DNA of 64,000 bases from JAIEPX01 sp963725255 (GTDB lineage Bacteria; Pseudomonadota; Gammaproteobacteria; JAIEPX01). The notes under the pieces are model-generated. The model ran no database searches. It saw nothing but the letters and a program-made list of their open reading frames with translations, and was not told where the DNA came from. The DNA lies in assembly GCA_963725255.1 (NCBI GenBank), contig CAVRXV010000001.1, positions 174,779-238,778 of the forward strand. The letters are read 5' to 3'. Both the position numbers and the translations under genes were made by a program. Of the stretch, positions 47,815-56,214 are shown piece after piece (within the stretch, counting starts at the first letter, position 1; the number at the start of each line of letters is the position of its first letter).

Positions 47815-50154
47815 TTAAGTCGGCCTCCAAAACTCGCGATGGCGAGCTCTATAATGCTGCCATTCCCAATCCCCACCGATGGTATAGCTGATCGCACCGG
47901 AGCTCACCGTATTAAACAACCGGCTTCCATTCTTAAGGTAGCGCTCAACGACTTCTTTATTGGGATGCCTATAACGATTACGGTAACCGTAGGAAAGGAT
48001 AGCCACTTTTGGATGTACTGCATCGAGAAAATCACGGATCGAAGAGGTTTTGCTGCCATGGTGTGGAACAATCATGATACTGCTCGAAAGCTGTTCTGGA
48101 TGCTGCTGAGTTAACCAACGCTCAGCAGTCTTTTCAATATCACCCGTGAATAATACAGAACCATAATCACTGCTTACTTTCAGCACACAACTTCTATCAT
48201 TGGCTTTACCCTCTACATTGGCATCAGGATGTAAAAATTCAAATTTCACACCATCCCATTTCCAACTTATTCCTCTGACACACTCTGCAATATTAACTGT
48301 GCTCGCTTGTTCATTAAGTTGCTGATTGATTTTTTCAACCGCACTCGTATAGATTTTTTTCACTGTGAATGATTTTAAAATTGCCGAAGCTCCACCCGCA
48401 TGATCATTATCCCCATGACTTAACACTAAAGTATCGATAAGACGTATTTTTTCCTTAATTAAATAGGGAACAACAATCTGTTGACCACAATCAAGCTGTG
48501 GTGAAAATTTCGCGCCTGTATCATAAATTACCGTGTGATTTCGCGTTGAAACAACCGTTGCTAATCCTTGGCCTACATCCAAAACACTGAGTTTAAATTG
48601 CCCAACCTGTACAGGAAATGTATTGGGAAGTGCTAACGGAACAAGTCCGACTAACCCAACCCAACGCCAATTTTTTTGTGAAAAAACCAACAAAGCACAA
48701 CCACTAAATACCACCACAACTTCCCACGCATGCGTAAAACTATAATTCCACACTGCCCATTGTTGTTGGCTCAACCACTGCAATGACAACCCTAAGATTG
48801 CTAAACATTTTGTCGCACACGTAAAAAATAACTTTGCTAAATAAACATTCGTATTGACCAAAGCTGTACCCAATAAAACCAAAGGTAAAATCAGCACTCC
48901 CATTAAAGGTATTGCGATTAGGTTAGATACGAGACTCACCAACGAAACTTGGTGAAAATACCAACATGATAAAGGCAATAAGCCTATTAAACAAATCCAC
49001 TGAGTTTGCAACAACTGAATACATTCTTTAATTTTTTTATGTGCCATTTTTTGAAAAACTGAAGTAACATTATCAATATCAAAAACCTTATAATACTTCG
49101 CATATACCAACACAAAAACCGCTCCAAATGATAGCCAAAACCCACTACTCAGTACCACACACGGATCCCACAGCAAAACAACCCAAACAGCACGAAATAA
49201 TGCTGTTTTTACCGTTATATGTCGATGTGCAAATTTGGGTAATAATAAAATAGCACACATCACACACGCACGTTGTGTACTGCATGCAAAACCTGCCATT
49301 TCACTGTAAATAATTGCTGCAAAAATTGCGAACAATGCTCCAATCACTGGCGAAGGAATCAATTCAGTGACTCGAGGAATCTTAGACCACAAACCACACA
49401 GTAACCAAAACACCAAACCAGCAACCATGCCTACATGCAAACCCGAAATAGCTAATAAATGTGCAGTCCCTGTTCGCTGCGCAATCACTTTTTGAAAATA
49501 AGGAATATCCTGCGTCCACCCCAAATTTAACGCTGTAACAATCCCACCCAAAGGATCATCATGTAAAACCTTTTTACAACTCTGTAACATCCCCTCACGC
49601 CAGCGCAAAAAACCATACCCACTACTCACACCTAAATACTCATTCTTTGCTTTATTAATCACATATCCCTTTCCACTAAAATGCTGCTGCCAACTCCACG
49701 CCTCAGAATCAAATCCCCCCGGATTTAAACTTCCATGAACTCGCTTTAACCTCACAAACAACTTCCATGATTCCCCTACATGAACCGCTCTCTCCAAACC
49801 ATACCAAGACAACCGAAACTTTCGACCCTCCGAATCAACCACAAAACTAAAACTACAATGCGCCTCATCACAGACCGGAATATCACACACCCTCCCAACA
49901 AGAACCTTCTCCATTCCCTCCTCATCAATCCCCAACACCTTCCCTAACAATCCAGTGCAATGCCACCCCTGCCAAAACAACCCTAAAAAACAACAACCTA
50001 CAAACACCCACACCTTACCCCACCAACGCGCATTCCTAAACCATCCCCCCAAACCAAAACTTAAAATAATCCCCAATCCAAAAATCCATAGCTTTGGAAT
50101 AGCAGACAACTGCATCAAACTCCAACATCCCATCAAAAACCCTATTGAATACAC
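47815..50154 (-). CDS. comEC: DNA internalisation protein ComEC/Rec2
   Basis: About 779 residues. Intact architecture: N-terminal membrane segments and OB-like domain, the competence channel ('HLLAISGLHVGMVAGLVFWL', 'FACSTQRACVMCAILLLP'), and a C-terminal metallo-beta-lactamase domain ('LDVGQGLATVV', 'LSHGDNDHAGG', 'MIVPHHGSKTSS'). It moves single-stranded DNA through the inner membrane in natural transformation. The start is GTG, either 50184 or more likely 50154, which has AGAGGA about 10 bases upstream and yields the usual short N-terminus. It lies upstream of msbA, as in many gammaproteobacteria. Confidence 0.94.
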   Translation of the reverse strand: MYSIGFLMGCWSLMQLSAIPKLWIFGLGIILSFGLGGWFRNARWWGKVWVFVGCCFLGLFWQGWHCTGLLGKVLGIDEEGMEKVLVGRVCDIPVCDEAHCSFSFVVDSEGRKFRLSWYGLERAVHVGESWKLFVRLKRVHGSLNPGGFDSEAWSWQQHFSGKGYVINKAKNEYLGVSSGYGFLRWREGMLQSCKKVLHDDPLGGIVTALNLGWTQDIPYFQKVIAQRTGTAHLLAISGLHVGMVAGLVFWLLCGLWSKIPRVTELIPSPVIGALFAIFAAIIYSEMAGFACSTQRACVMCAILLLPKFAHRHITVKTALFRAVWVVLLWDPCVVLSSGFWLSFGAVFVLVYAKYYKVFDIDNVTSVFQKMAHKKIKECIQLLQTQWICLIGLLPLSCWYFHQVSLVSLVSNLIAIPLMGVLILPLVLLGTALVNTNVYLAKLFFTCATKCLAILGLSLQWLSQQQWAVWNYSFTHAWEVVVVFSGCALLVFSQKNWRWVGLVGLVPLALPNTFPVQVGQFKLSVLDVGQGLATVVSTRNHTVIYDTGAKFSPQLDCGQQIVVPYLIKEKIRLIDTLVLSHGDNDHAGGASAILKSFTVKKIYTSAVEKINQQLNEQASTVNIAECVRGISWKWDGVKFEFLHPDANVEGKANDRSCVLKVSSDYGSVLFTGDIEKTAERWLTQQHPEQLSSSIMIVPHHGSKTSSIRDFLDAVHPKVAILSYGYRNRYRHPNKEVVERYLKNGSRLFNTVSSGAISYTIGGDWEWQHYRARHREFWRPT

Positions 50155-50308
50155 CTGGCATACATCCTCTAAATTAAATATCACTGAGATTAAACAAACA
50201 CATCACTATCCACTCGCTCCCCGCCACCTAATCCGAAGGCGTCTTTAAAAGTTTGTGATTAGCACGCATAAAAATTTTACTGAGATTGAACAAAAACATT
50301 CATCTCGT

Positions 50309-50359
50309 ACAAATTCGTTGCATTCTTAAAGTCGGCGTTACAATCCGACTGTCTTTTCT
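50309..50359. repeat. Repeat copy, inverted relative to 51964-52015
   Basis: A stretch of about 50 bp starting GTACAAATTCGTTGCATTCT is repeated in inverse orientation at 51964-52015 with one or two differences. Each contains the hairpin AGTCGG-CGTTACAAT-CCGACT. The 508-bp gap 50185-50692 otherwise holds only the M1 copy and unassigned sequence that probably belongs to the IS end. Confidence 0.75.
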
Positions 50360-50396
50360 CCACGAAATCGAAAACTTTATGAAGATATGTGGAGTT

Positions 50397-50504
50397 GGAC
50401 TGGGCAAGACGACCTTTTCAAGACCGCCGTAAATACTTCCGTGTAGTCTTCGTTCGGACATCCATGTCCTCAACGATCTTGAAAAGGTAGATCTTGCCCA
50501 GTCT
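50397..50504. mobile_element. MITE-like element M1, copy 2 (inverse orientation)
   Basis: 108 bp, about 97% identical by eye to the complement of 10729-10836. Its outer 29 bases (50398-50426) are an exact inverse match to 52024-52052 on the far side of the IS110-type transposase. Confidence 0.85.
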
Positions 50505-50692
50505 TCTCAACTCCGTGCCATATTCCTAATTCTTTGGCTCTAGAGACTTTTGTAAAAAAAGTTCCGGAACTTTTTGGATTTCCCTCTGGCAAAAAAGTAA
50601 TTATCTTGAGTCGCGTAGGCGAAGAATCCGACTTTCTTGGAGAAAAATAAAGCGCAGCGAGGGGGACCCGAGCGAGATACACTCCTTCATTG

Positions 50693-51703
50693 TCAACCTA
50701 TTTCTGCACCTGGAAAAAACTTTTTTCCATCCCACTCTGTTCCTGTATTTAACATCCCCCATATTGAATGAAGTAATTTTCTCATTACTGCTATTGCTGC
50801 TTGTAATGGTTTTTTCCCCCTACTAATCAATTTATTATAATAGGCTTTTACATAAGGTTCCGATTGTATCGCCACCCAAGCAGGCATATACATCGCTGTC
50901 CTTAGATAGATATTCCCTGATTTTGAAATTCTTCTTCCTTGTTTGATACTACTTCCTGATTCTACTGCTACAGGATCTAATCCGACATACGCCACCCATT
51001 GCTTTGCTTGCATATCTTTTGGCAAACACGCTAATTCGGCCAATATCGTTAATCCACTGACCTGAGCTATCCCCTTAATGGTTGTCAGCAACTTAAATTT
51101 TCTTGATAACGCTTCATCTTCACTAATTAATTTCAGCCCTTGTTTCTCAAGCAACTCTATTCGTCGCTTCAAGTGTTTCACATTGACCTCAATATCTCGC
51201 CACATTCCTTTCGATAAGCTTGTTCGATATTCCATTGTATGTTGTCTATTTTGTTCACGCCTTAATTCACCTTTCAGCTGGTTTATTCGACGACTGATTG
51301 CTTGGAGTTCAACATCGCTTTCTTTAGGGGCTTCCCAACAGATAAATGGCATGCATTTAACATATTCTAGGATCACTCCAGCATCCACTTTATCCGTTTT
51401 TGCACGACGCATTTTTGCCAACGCAAAATGTTTCATAGCTCTCGGATTAACCACCATCACTTCTACTTTTTTATTAGCACTTAAAAATAATGATAACTCT
51501 AAATGATAAATTCCTGTTGCTTCTACACATACTTTCGCTTCGTTAACTCCCTTACTAATGTATTTTAACAACTTCTTATGTCCTGAAATGCTGTTCTGAA
51601 ATACAGCCACCCCTTCTTGTTCACAACCCAACTTCTCGACCTTGACAACGAGTTCTTTCGAACCCACATCAATCCCTACTAATGCTTGCCTGAGTTTACT
51701 CAT
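50693..51703 (-). CDS. IS110-family transposase (DEDD recombinase)
   Basis: 336 residues, full length. The RuvC-like DEDD domain shows Asp12 ('GIDVGSKE'), Glu61 ('VEATGIYH'), and Asp104/Asp107 ('KTDKVDAGVIL'). A coiled coil follows at about 135-190, then the C-terminal Tnp_20 domain ('TTIKGIAQVSGLTILAEL', 'QWVAYVGLDP', 'GRRISKSGNIYLRTAMY') with its catalytic serine region. IS110-family enzymes recombine circular elements into targets chosen by a structured bridge RNA encoded in a non-coding end. The reading frame looks intact, so the element may be active. Confidence 0.95.
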   Translation of the reverse strand: MSKLRQALVGIDVGSKELVVKVEKLGCEQEGVAVFQNSISGHKKLLKYISKGVNEAKVCVEATGIYHLELSLFLSANKKVEVMVVNPRAMKHFALAKMRRAKTDKVDAGVILEYVKCMPFICWEAPKESDVELQAISRRINQLKGELRREQNRQHTMEYRTSLSKGMWRDIEVNVKHLKRRIELLEKQGLKLISEDEALSRKFKLLTTIKGIAQVSGLTILAELACLPKDMQAKQWVAYVGLDPVAVESGSSIKQGRRISKSGNIYLRTAMYMPAWVAIQSEPYVKAYYNKLISRGKKPLQAAIAVMRKLLHSIWGMLNTGTEWDGKKFFPGAEIG

Positions 51704-52023
51704 TTTCCAATCTCCTTCTGTGTGATAACATCACACTTGGTTCCCTGACCTTGCGCTATGACTTACTAAGCTTGATATGCAGACTCTAGGGTCTTGGATA
51801 CACTTTAGCATTGGGTCAATTAAGGCAGGGGACCAATCTCGCTCACAAGGTCATTGCCCTAAAGCCATTCATGGTCTCCCCAAGTGCGTCTTCAGAATGC
51901 TTGTATACTTGCCAGTTATCAAGTACATCCAAAGACGAGAGAAAGGATACAAGCCATTTTCGGAAAGACAGTCGGATTGTAACGCCGACTTTAAGAACGC
52001 AACGAATTTGTACGAAACGAAGA
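51704..52023 (-). ncRNA. Non-coding 5' region of the IS110-type element, candidate bridge RNA locus
   Basis: About 300 bp upstream of the transposase hold no gene. There is a perfect 7-bp hairpin GTGTGAT-AAC-ATCACAC (51720-51736) next to the start codon, and further down the inverse repeat with 50309-50359 (51964-52015). IS110-group elements keep their bridge RNA in this position, so it is the place to look. The RNA itself, its loops and element ends are not proven here. Confidence 0.4.
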
Positions 52024-52053
52024 CGGTCTTGAAAAGGTCGTCTTGCCCAGTCT
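52024..52053. repeat. Truncated end of element M1
   Basis: The final ~29 bp of M1 (CTTGAAAAGG...CTTGCCCAGTC) remain. They form an exact inverted repeat with 50398-50426, so the IS110-type gene lies inside a pair of M1 ends. Confidence 0.8.
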
Positions 52054-52134
52054 CAGGCACCATAGAGGCACATAAAACAATTTTGATATTATTCTTTCGC
52101 TTAATTTAGTTCGCAATACTACGCAATTGACACC

Positions 52135-52344
52135 CTAACTGTCTCCAGCACAACGGCAATCAGGATTAAGCTCTAAATACAATCGAATTAAAGCAACAAC
52201 CAGCTTCCCCGACGCCTTCTCCCCACTCAACAGTCTATGCACCGACCTCCGACTTACCCTAAGCCTCGCTGCCACCGCTGACACACTAAACTCATTATCT
52301 TTCATTATTTTATATAACAACTCATCTGATTTTAACGGAATCAT
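52135..52344 (-). CDS. Small helix-turn-helix protein
   Basis: 69 residues. Residues about 18-50 form a helix-turn-helix ('SVSAVAARLRVSRRSVHRLL') followed by a second helical segment 'KLVVALIRLYLEL'. It is probably a small DNA-binding regulator resembling phage or plasmid copy-control HTH proteins. It lies between the IS110-type element and lolD. The gap 52345-52648 upstream holds only a small hairpin ACCAT-ATTTC-ATGGT. Confidence 0.6.
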   Translation of the reverse strand: MIPLKSDELLYKIMKDNEFSVSAVAARLRVSRRSVHRLLSGEKASGKLVVALIRLYLELNPDCRCAGDS

Positions 52345-52648
52345 TCGCCAACCCCCATCTGTATTAACACCATTTTATAACTATCTATTCTATATAAATA
52401 TCTTATTAAAATAATTTACAATGAATTTCACCATATTTCATGGTATGAGGATAGGGGAGAATTCACCTAAATCTCGTAAGCATATGCTCACAAAGCGTCA
52501 GATTTCAGAAGATTAGAATAGATATCAATGAGTTAGACATTCAGAAGGCTAAAACGTTCAGATTTTGTCCAGATTGGGTGAGATTAACTTTAAAAGGAGT
52601 ACTAGTTTAATGGGCGAAATATGGAGGTTTCCATCATGTGCTGAATGA

Positions 52649-53392
52649 TTACTCAGATTGAAGACTTCCACCCACAAGCGTCAAACGCCGATCCAGCCTA
52701 TGCGCCAACTTCAAATCATGGGTAACAATTACAAAACTCGTTTTAAGAGTACTATTTAAATTCAGCATTAATTCAATAACATGCTCAGCCGTAAGATTAT
52801 CTAAATTACCCGTAGGCTCATCAGCCAATACACACAATGGATCCGTCACCAACGCTCTGGCAATCGCCACCCGTTGCCTTTCTCCACCAGAAAGCTCACC
52901 GACTCGATGTTTAGCCCGATGCTCAACACCGACTTTTTCCATTAAATCAAAGGCCTTCTCAGAGGCTATCGAAGGTTTTACCCCTCGAATTAACAGCGGC
53001 ATACAAATATTTTCAAGCGCATTAAATTCCGTTAAGAGATGATGAAACTGATACACAAATCCCAAAAACTGATTTCTTAAAAATCCTCGTTCACGCTGAT
53101 TCAGCGTATTAATTTCAGTTTCATTAACCCAAATTCGACCTGCTGTAGGCTTATCCAAACCGCCCAGTAATTGAAGTAATGTACTTTTGCCCGATCCTGA
53201 AGAGCCTAAAATTGCAAGCATTTCGCCTTCATGAACATTCATGTTAATATTTTTCAAGACTTCGACATTCAAATTGCCGTCATTAAAGGTTTTCACAAGA
53301 CCTTCACATCGCACTACTGCTCTACGGTCATCCGCTTTATTCGCTTGTTTAACATGCAAAGAAGGTTCTTGATTTACTGTGACACTACTCAT
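52649..53392 (-). CDS. lolD: Lipoprotein-releasing ABC transporter ATPase LolD
   Basis: 247 residues. Walker A 'AILGSSGSGKSTLLQLLGGLD', signature 'LSGGERQRVAIARAL', Walker B 'VLADEPTGNLD', H-loop 'VIVTHDLKLAHRLD', and the LolD-typical 'LGFVYQFHHLL'. It powers release of outer-membrane lipoproteins to LolA. It overlaps the lolC gene by 8 nt. Confidence 0.96.
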   Translation of the reverse strand: MSSVTVNQEPSLHVKQANKADDRRAVVRCEGLVKTFNDGNLNVEVLKNINMNVHEGEMLAILGSSGSGKSTLLQLLGGLDKPTAGRIWVNETEINTLNQRERGFLRNQFLGFVYQFHHLLTEFNALENICMPLLIRGVKPSIASEKAFDLMEKVGVEHRAKHRVGELSGGERQRVAIARALVTDPLCVLADEPTGNLDNLTAEHVIELMLNLNSTLKTSFVIVTHDLKLAHRLDRRLTLVGGSLQSE

Positions 53393-54638
53393 AACGCAAC
53401 GCCTCCGCTGGCTGAGTTCGTGCCGCAGTCCACGCCGGATAAATTGTCGCCACTAATGCCATCGCGAGCGCAATGATAGCGATCTCGGTGACATCACCCC
53501 ACTCAAGCCGTGAGGGCAAATAATTAATGAAATAAATGTTGGAATTGATAAATTGAGTCTGCAACAATTGCTGAAGTTTTTCGACTAAATACGTGACGTT
53601 AAATGCTAAAGCCACGCCACCCACTAAACCCATCAAAGTGCCCACTACCCCAACGACACAACCTTGAACCATAAAAGTCGCCATAATAGTTCCAGGACTT
53701 GCGCCCAACGTTCTCAATATCGCAATTTCAGCGCGTTTATCCGTCACAACCATTACTAATGAGGAGACTAAATTAAATGCAGCGACCGCGATAATTAACA
53801 CCAAAATCACAAACATCATCGTTTTTTCCATGCGAATGGCTTGAAAAAAACTACCATATTCATCGGTCCAGTTCGTGATATAATATTTGTTAGATAGCTT
53901 ATCAATAAGCTCATCCGTTACTCGAGGAGCTGCGTATAACTCACTGACTTTTAAGCGTAATCCAGAAATATTATCGCCCAGCTTATATAATTTTTGAGCA
54001 TCACCCAGATAAATATAGGCCATCGAAACATCGTATTTAAATCCACCACCGGCTTCAAATATTCCTACCAATGTGTATCGTTTATAACGAGGAATTATGC
54101 CCAAAGGCGTGACACTGGCTTCGGGAATAATAACATTAACCTTATCGCCCAAATCCAAACCTAAATTAGTCGCCAACGTTTTTCCGAGAACAATGCCATT
54201 AGCGCCATTTTTCAAGCCACTAAAAGAACCTGCGACCATGTTGGTATACAATTGAGAAACTTGTTTTTCTTTTTCGGGTAAAATTCCGCTCACCAGCACT
54301 GGTTGTACGGTTCCCATATTTGACAACATTCCCTGTCCCTGAACATAGGGCGCAACACCTCGAACATCTTTTAAGTTTTTGACCCTGTCAGACAAATTTT
54401 GCCAATCACTAATTCCACCCGGTTGATAGCTATTAATCGATACTTGATTTGCCATGCTGAAAATTCGTTCACGAATTTCATGATCAAATCCATTCATTAC
54501 GGAAAGAACAGTAATTAATACCGTTACGCCGAGCCCTATGCCGAGCATGGATGCTAATGAAATAAAGGAGATAAAATGATTACGCCGTTTTGCACGTGTA
54601 TAACGCAATCCGACAAAAAGAGATACGGGACGGAACAT
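53385..54638 (-). CDS. lolC: Lipoprotein-releasing permease LolC/LolE
   Basis: 417 residues: one N-terminal transmembrane segment, a large periplasmic domain (about 48-260), and three C-terminal FtsX-type segments. The start 'MFRPVSLFVGLRYTRAKRRN' and 'FISFISLASMLGIGLGVTVLI' are typical. Only one permease gene is present, as in the LolF type of many Legionellales relatives; whether it is C, E or F is not settled by sequence alone. Confidence 0.93.
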   Translation of the reverse strand: MFRPVSLFVGLRYTRAKRRNHFISFISLASMLGIGLGVTVLITVLSVMNGFDHEIRERIFSMANQVSINSYQPGGISDWQNLSDRVKNLKDVRGVAPYVQGQGMLSNMGTVQPVLVSGILPEKEKQVSQLYTNMVAGSFSGLKNGANGIVLGKTLATNLGLDLGDKVNVIIPEASVTPLGIIPRYKRYTLVGIFEAGGGFKYDVSMAYIYLGDAQKLYKLGDNISGLRLKVSELYAAPRVTDELIDKLSNKYYITNWTDEYGSFFQAIRMEKTMMFVILVLIIAVAAFNLVSSLVMVVTDKRAEIAILRTLGASPGTIMATFMVQGCVVGVVGTLMGLVGGVALAFNVTYLVEKLQQLLQTQFINSNIYFINYLPSRLEWGDVTEIAIIALAMALVATIYPAWTAARTQPAEALRYE

Positions 54639-54721
54639 TGTAAAAAATTACCCCTTTGGAAATAGGATCCATTAACAGCGCCACTCAACTACGACTCAAC
54701 CTGAACATGTAGTTCAGTCGT

Positions 54722-54811
54722 TGGTGCCCGGGGCCGGAATCGAACCGGCATGGGAGGTTTAATCCCGAGGGATTTTAAGTCCCTTGCGTCTACCTATTTC
54801 GCCACCCGGGC
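54722..54811 (-). tRNA. tRNA-Leu (UAA anticodon)
   Basis: 90 nt including CCA, class II with a long variable arm. Acceptor GCCCGGG/CCCGGGC and the anticodon loop ACTTAAAA give TAA. Confidence 0.94.
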
Positions 54812-54818
54812 AATAATT

Positions 54819-54892
54819 TGGAGGCTGGGGTCGGAATCGAACCGGCGTCCACGGCTTTGCAGGCCGCTGCATAACCACTCTGCCACCCAGCC
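54819..54892 (-). tRNA. tRNA-Cys (GCA anticodon)
   Basis: 74 nt including CCA. Acceptor GGCTGGG/CCCAGCC, D-arm GCAGAGTGGTTATGC, anticodon loop TTGCAAA (GCA), discriminator U before CCA as in other tRNA-Cys. Confidence 0.94.
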
Positions 54893-54970
54893 AATAAATA
54901 ATCTATGCCAATAAGAATGCCACCTCAGCCTAGATAGTCAGCAATCGAGATTGTACGATGAAACAAAATT

Positions 54971-55046
<76 letters not shown>

Positions 55047-55078
55047 TTACAACACTGAAAAACGCTAACTTGGTATTA

Positions 55079-55645
55079 TTACTTTTCGGGAGACAAAGTC
55101 AAGTCACGCCATGAAGATTTTATATAAATAATCATCGAGTAAATTGTTAAGGCTCCAGCCACATAAAGCATAATTGTACCCAATACCGCTAAAATATAAG
55201 GTGATTCTGGCCTGTACAACAGTAATGCTATCAAAGCAACCATTTGACACGTTGTTTTAATTTTTCCAATGATACTAACTGCCACACTCGTTCGCTTCCC
55301 AATTTCTGCCATCCACTCACGCAACGCTGATACGATAATTTCTCGCCCAACAATAATGGCCGCCGGAATTGTTAAAAATGGCATGGGCACTTCGCCAACT
55401 ACCAATACCAATGCTACAGCAACCATTAATTTATCCGCTACAGGATCTAAAAAAGCACCAAATTGTGAAGACAATTGCCAGTTACGTGCAATATACCCAT
55501 CTAACCAATCCGTAATCGCAGCAATAGAAAATAACAATGCCGCAAAAAAATGTCCCCAACTCCACGGTAAATAATAAATCAACACAAACAGCGGCACAAT
55601 TGCGATGCGCACCCAGGTTAATGTATTGGGAATGTTTCTATTCAT
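55079..55645 (-). CDS. pgsA: CDP-diacylglycerol-glycerol-3-phosphate 3-phosphatidyltransferase
   Basis: About 188 residues from the ATG at 55645 ('MNRNIPNTLTWVRIAIVPLF'); the longer frame to 55702 lacks homology-like sequence. The CDP-alcohol phosphotransferase motif DGx2ARx8Gx3Dx3D is clear: 'DWLDGYIARNWQLSSQFGAF' then 'LDPVADKL'. It commits CDP-diacylglycerol to phosphatidylglycerol synthesis in the membrane. Several hydrophobic segments surround the motif. Confidence 0.96.
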   Translation of the reverse strand: MNRNIPNTLTWVRIAIVPLFVLIYYLPWSWGHFFAALLFSIAAITDWLDGYIARNWQLSSQFGAFLDPVADKLMVAVALVLVVGEVPMPFLTIPAAIIVGREIIVSALREWMAEIGKRTSVAVSIIGKIKTTCQMVALIALLLYRPESPYILAVLGTIMLYVAGALTIYSMIIYIKSSWRDLTLSPEK

Positions 55646-55734
55646 AGATACATCATCTATAAAAATCGTTATGGGGTCAAGTGTCGATGGATGAATCTCC
55701 ATCCAATACTCCTAGGGTCTGACTACATTTTTTT

Positions 55735-56064
55735 CTATAATTGTGCTCTAAATCGAGGAACATCGGCAGTTCGTTTACTCAATATTTCCGTAGCCAAAGG
55801 AACGATAAACGCGAGTTCTTCAAAGCCAATGTTTGTAATATCCTCAAGCCCCGTTTTCACATGTTCGAAGTTTGAAGAATAACAGATAAGGCCTAATTTC
55901 GCCTCACGACAATATTCAGAATGGGGATGAGCAACACATTTATTCAAAATATTGATCAAAATAATTCGTATTTCTTTGCAATTAGTTACAGTGGCTCGAA
56001 CCAACAACATCAAATCTTTTTCTAACGCATTTCTATCATGTCTGACAGTAATCCAAAGCTTCAT
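55735..56064 (-). CDS. Hypothetical protein (109 aa)
   Basis: No family recognised. GAGG lies 9 bases before the ATG, and the frame is fully open. It begins 'MKLWITVRHDRNALEKDLML' and alternates hydrophobic strands and helices with four cysteines. No signal peptide. It lies between pgsA and the 979-residue unknown protein. A GGGGTCAAG repeat arm lies at 55673-55681. Confidence 0.55.
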   Translation of the reverse strand: MKLWITVRHDRNALEKDLMLLVRATVTNCKEIRIILINILNKCVAHPHSEYCREAKLGLICYSSNFEHVKTGLEDITNIGFEELAFIVPLATEILSKRTADVPRFRAQL

Positions 56065-56143
56065 GATGCAATACCTCTAATAAGGTTGTTTGAGGATTTA
56101 TCATAGCCATTTTCTCACTCCTTCACCAGCGTTATATCAACAG

Positions 56144-56194
56144 AGGGGTCAGATCTAAGCTTGAGAATCCATCAAACAATGATCTGCCCCTTTT
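56144..56194. repeat. GGGGTCAGATCTAAG palindrome
   Basis: Imperfect inverted repeat: AGGGGTCAGATCTAAGC (from 56144) against GATCTGCCCCTTTT (56181-56194). It lies about 20 bp past the stop of the 979-residue gene and could act as its terminator. Confidence 0.75.
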
Positions 56195-56214
56195 CTTCTT
56201 TTCTCTGTGACCAA

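Noticed and set aside
47815..50184. comEC considered as a pseudogene because of low-complexity codon use at its 5' end
   Set aside because: All channel and metallo-beta-lactamase motifs are present in one uninterrupted frame of normal length.
50397..52053. Composite transposon bounded by M1 ends
   Set aside because: The left M1 is complete and the right is a fragment, and a second inverted repeat crosses the boundary, so transposition as one unit cannot be claimed.
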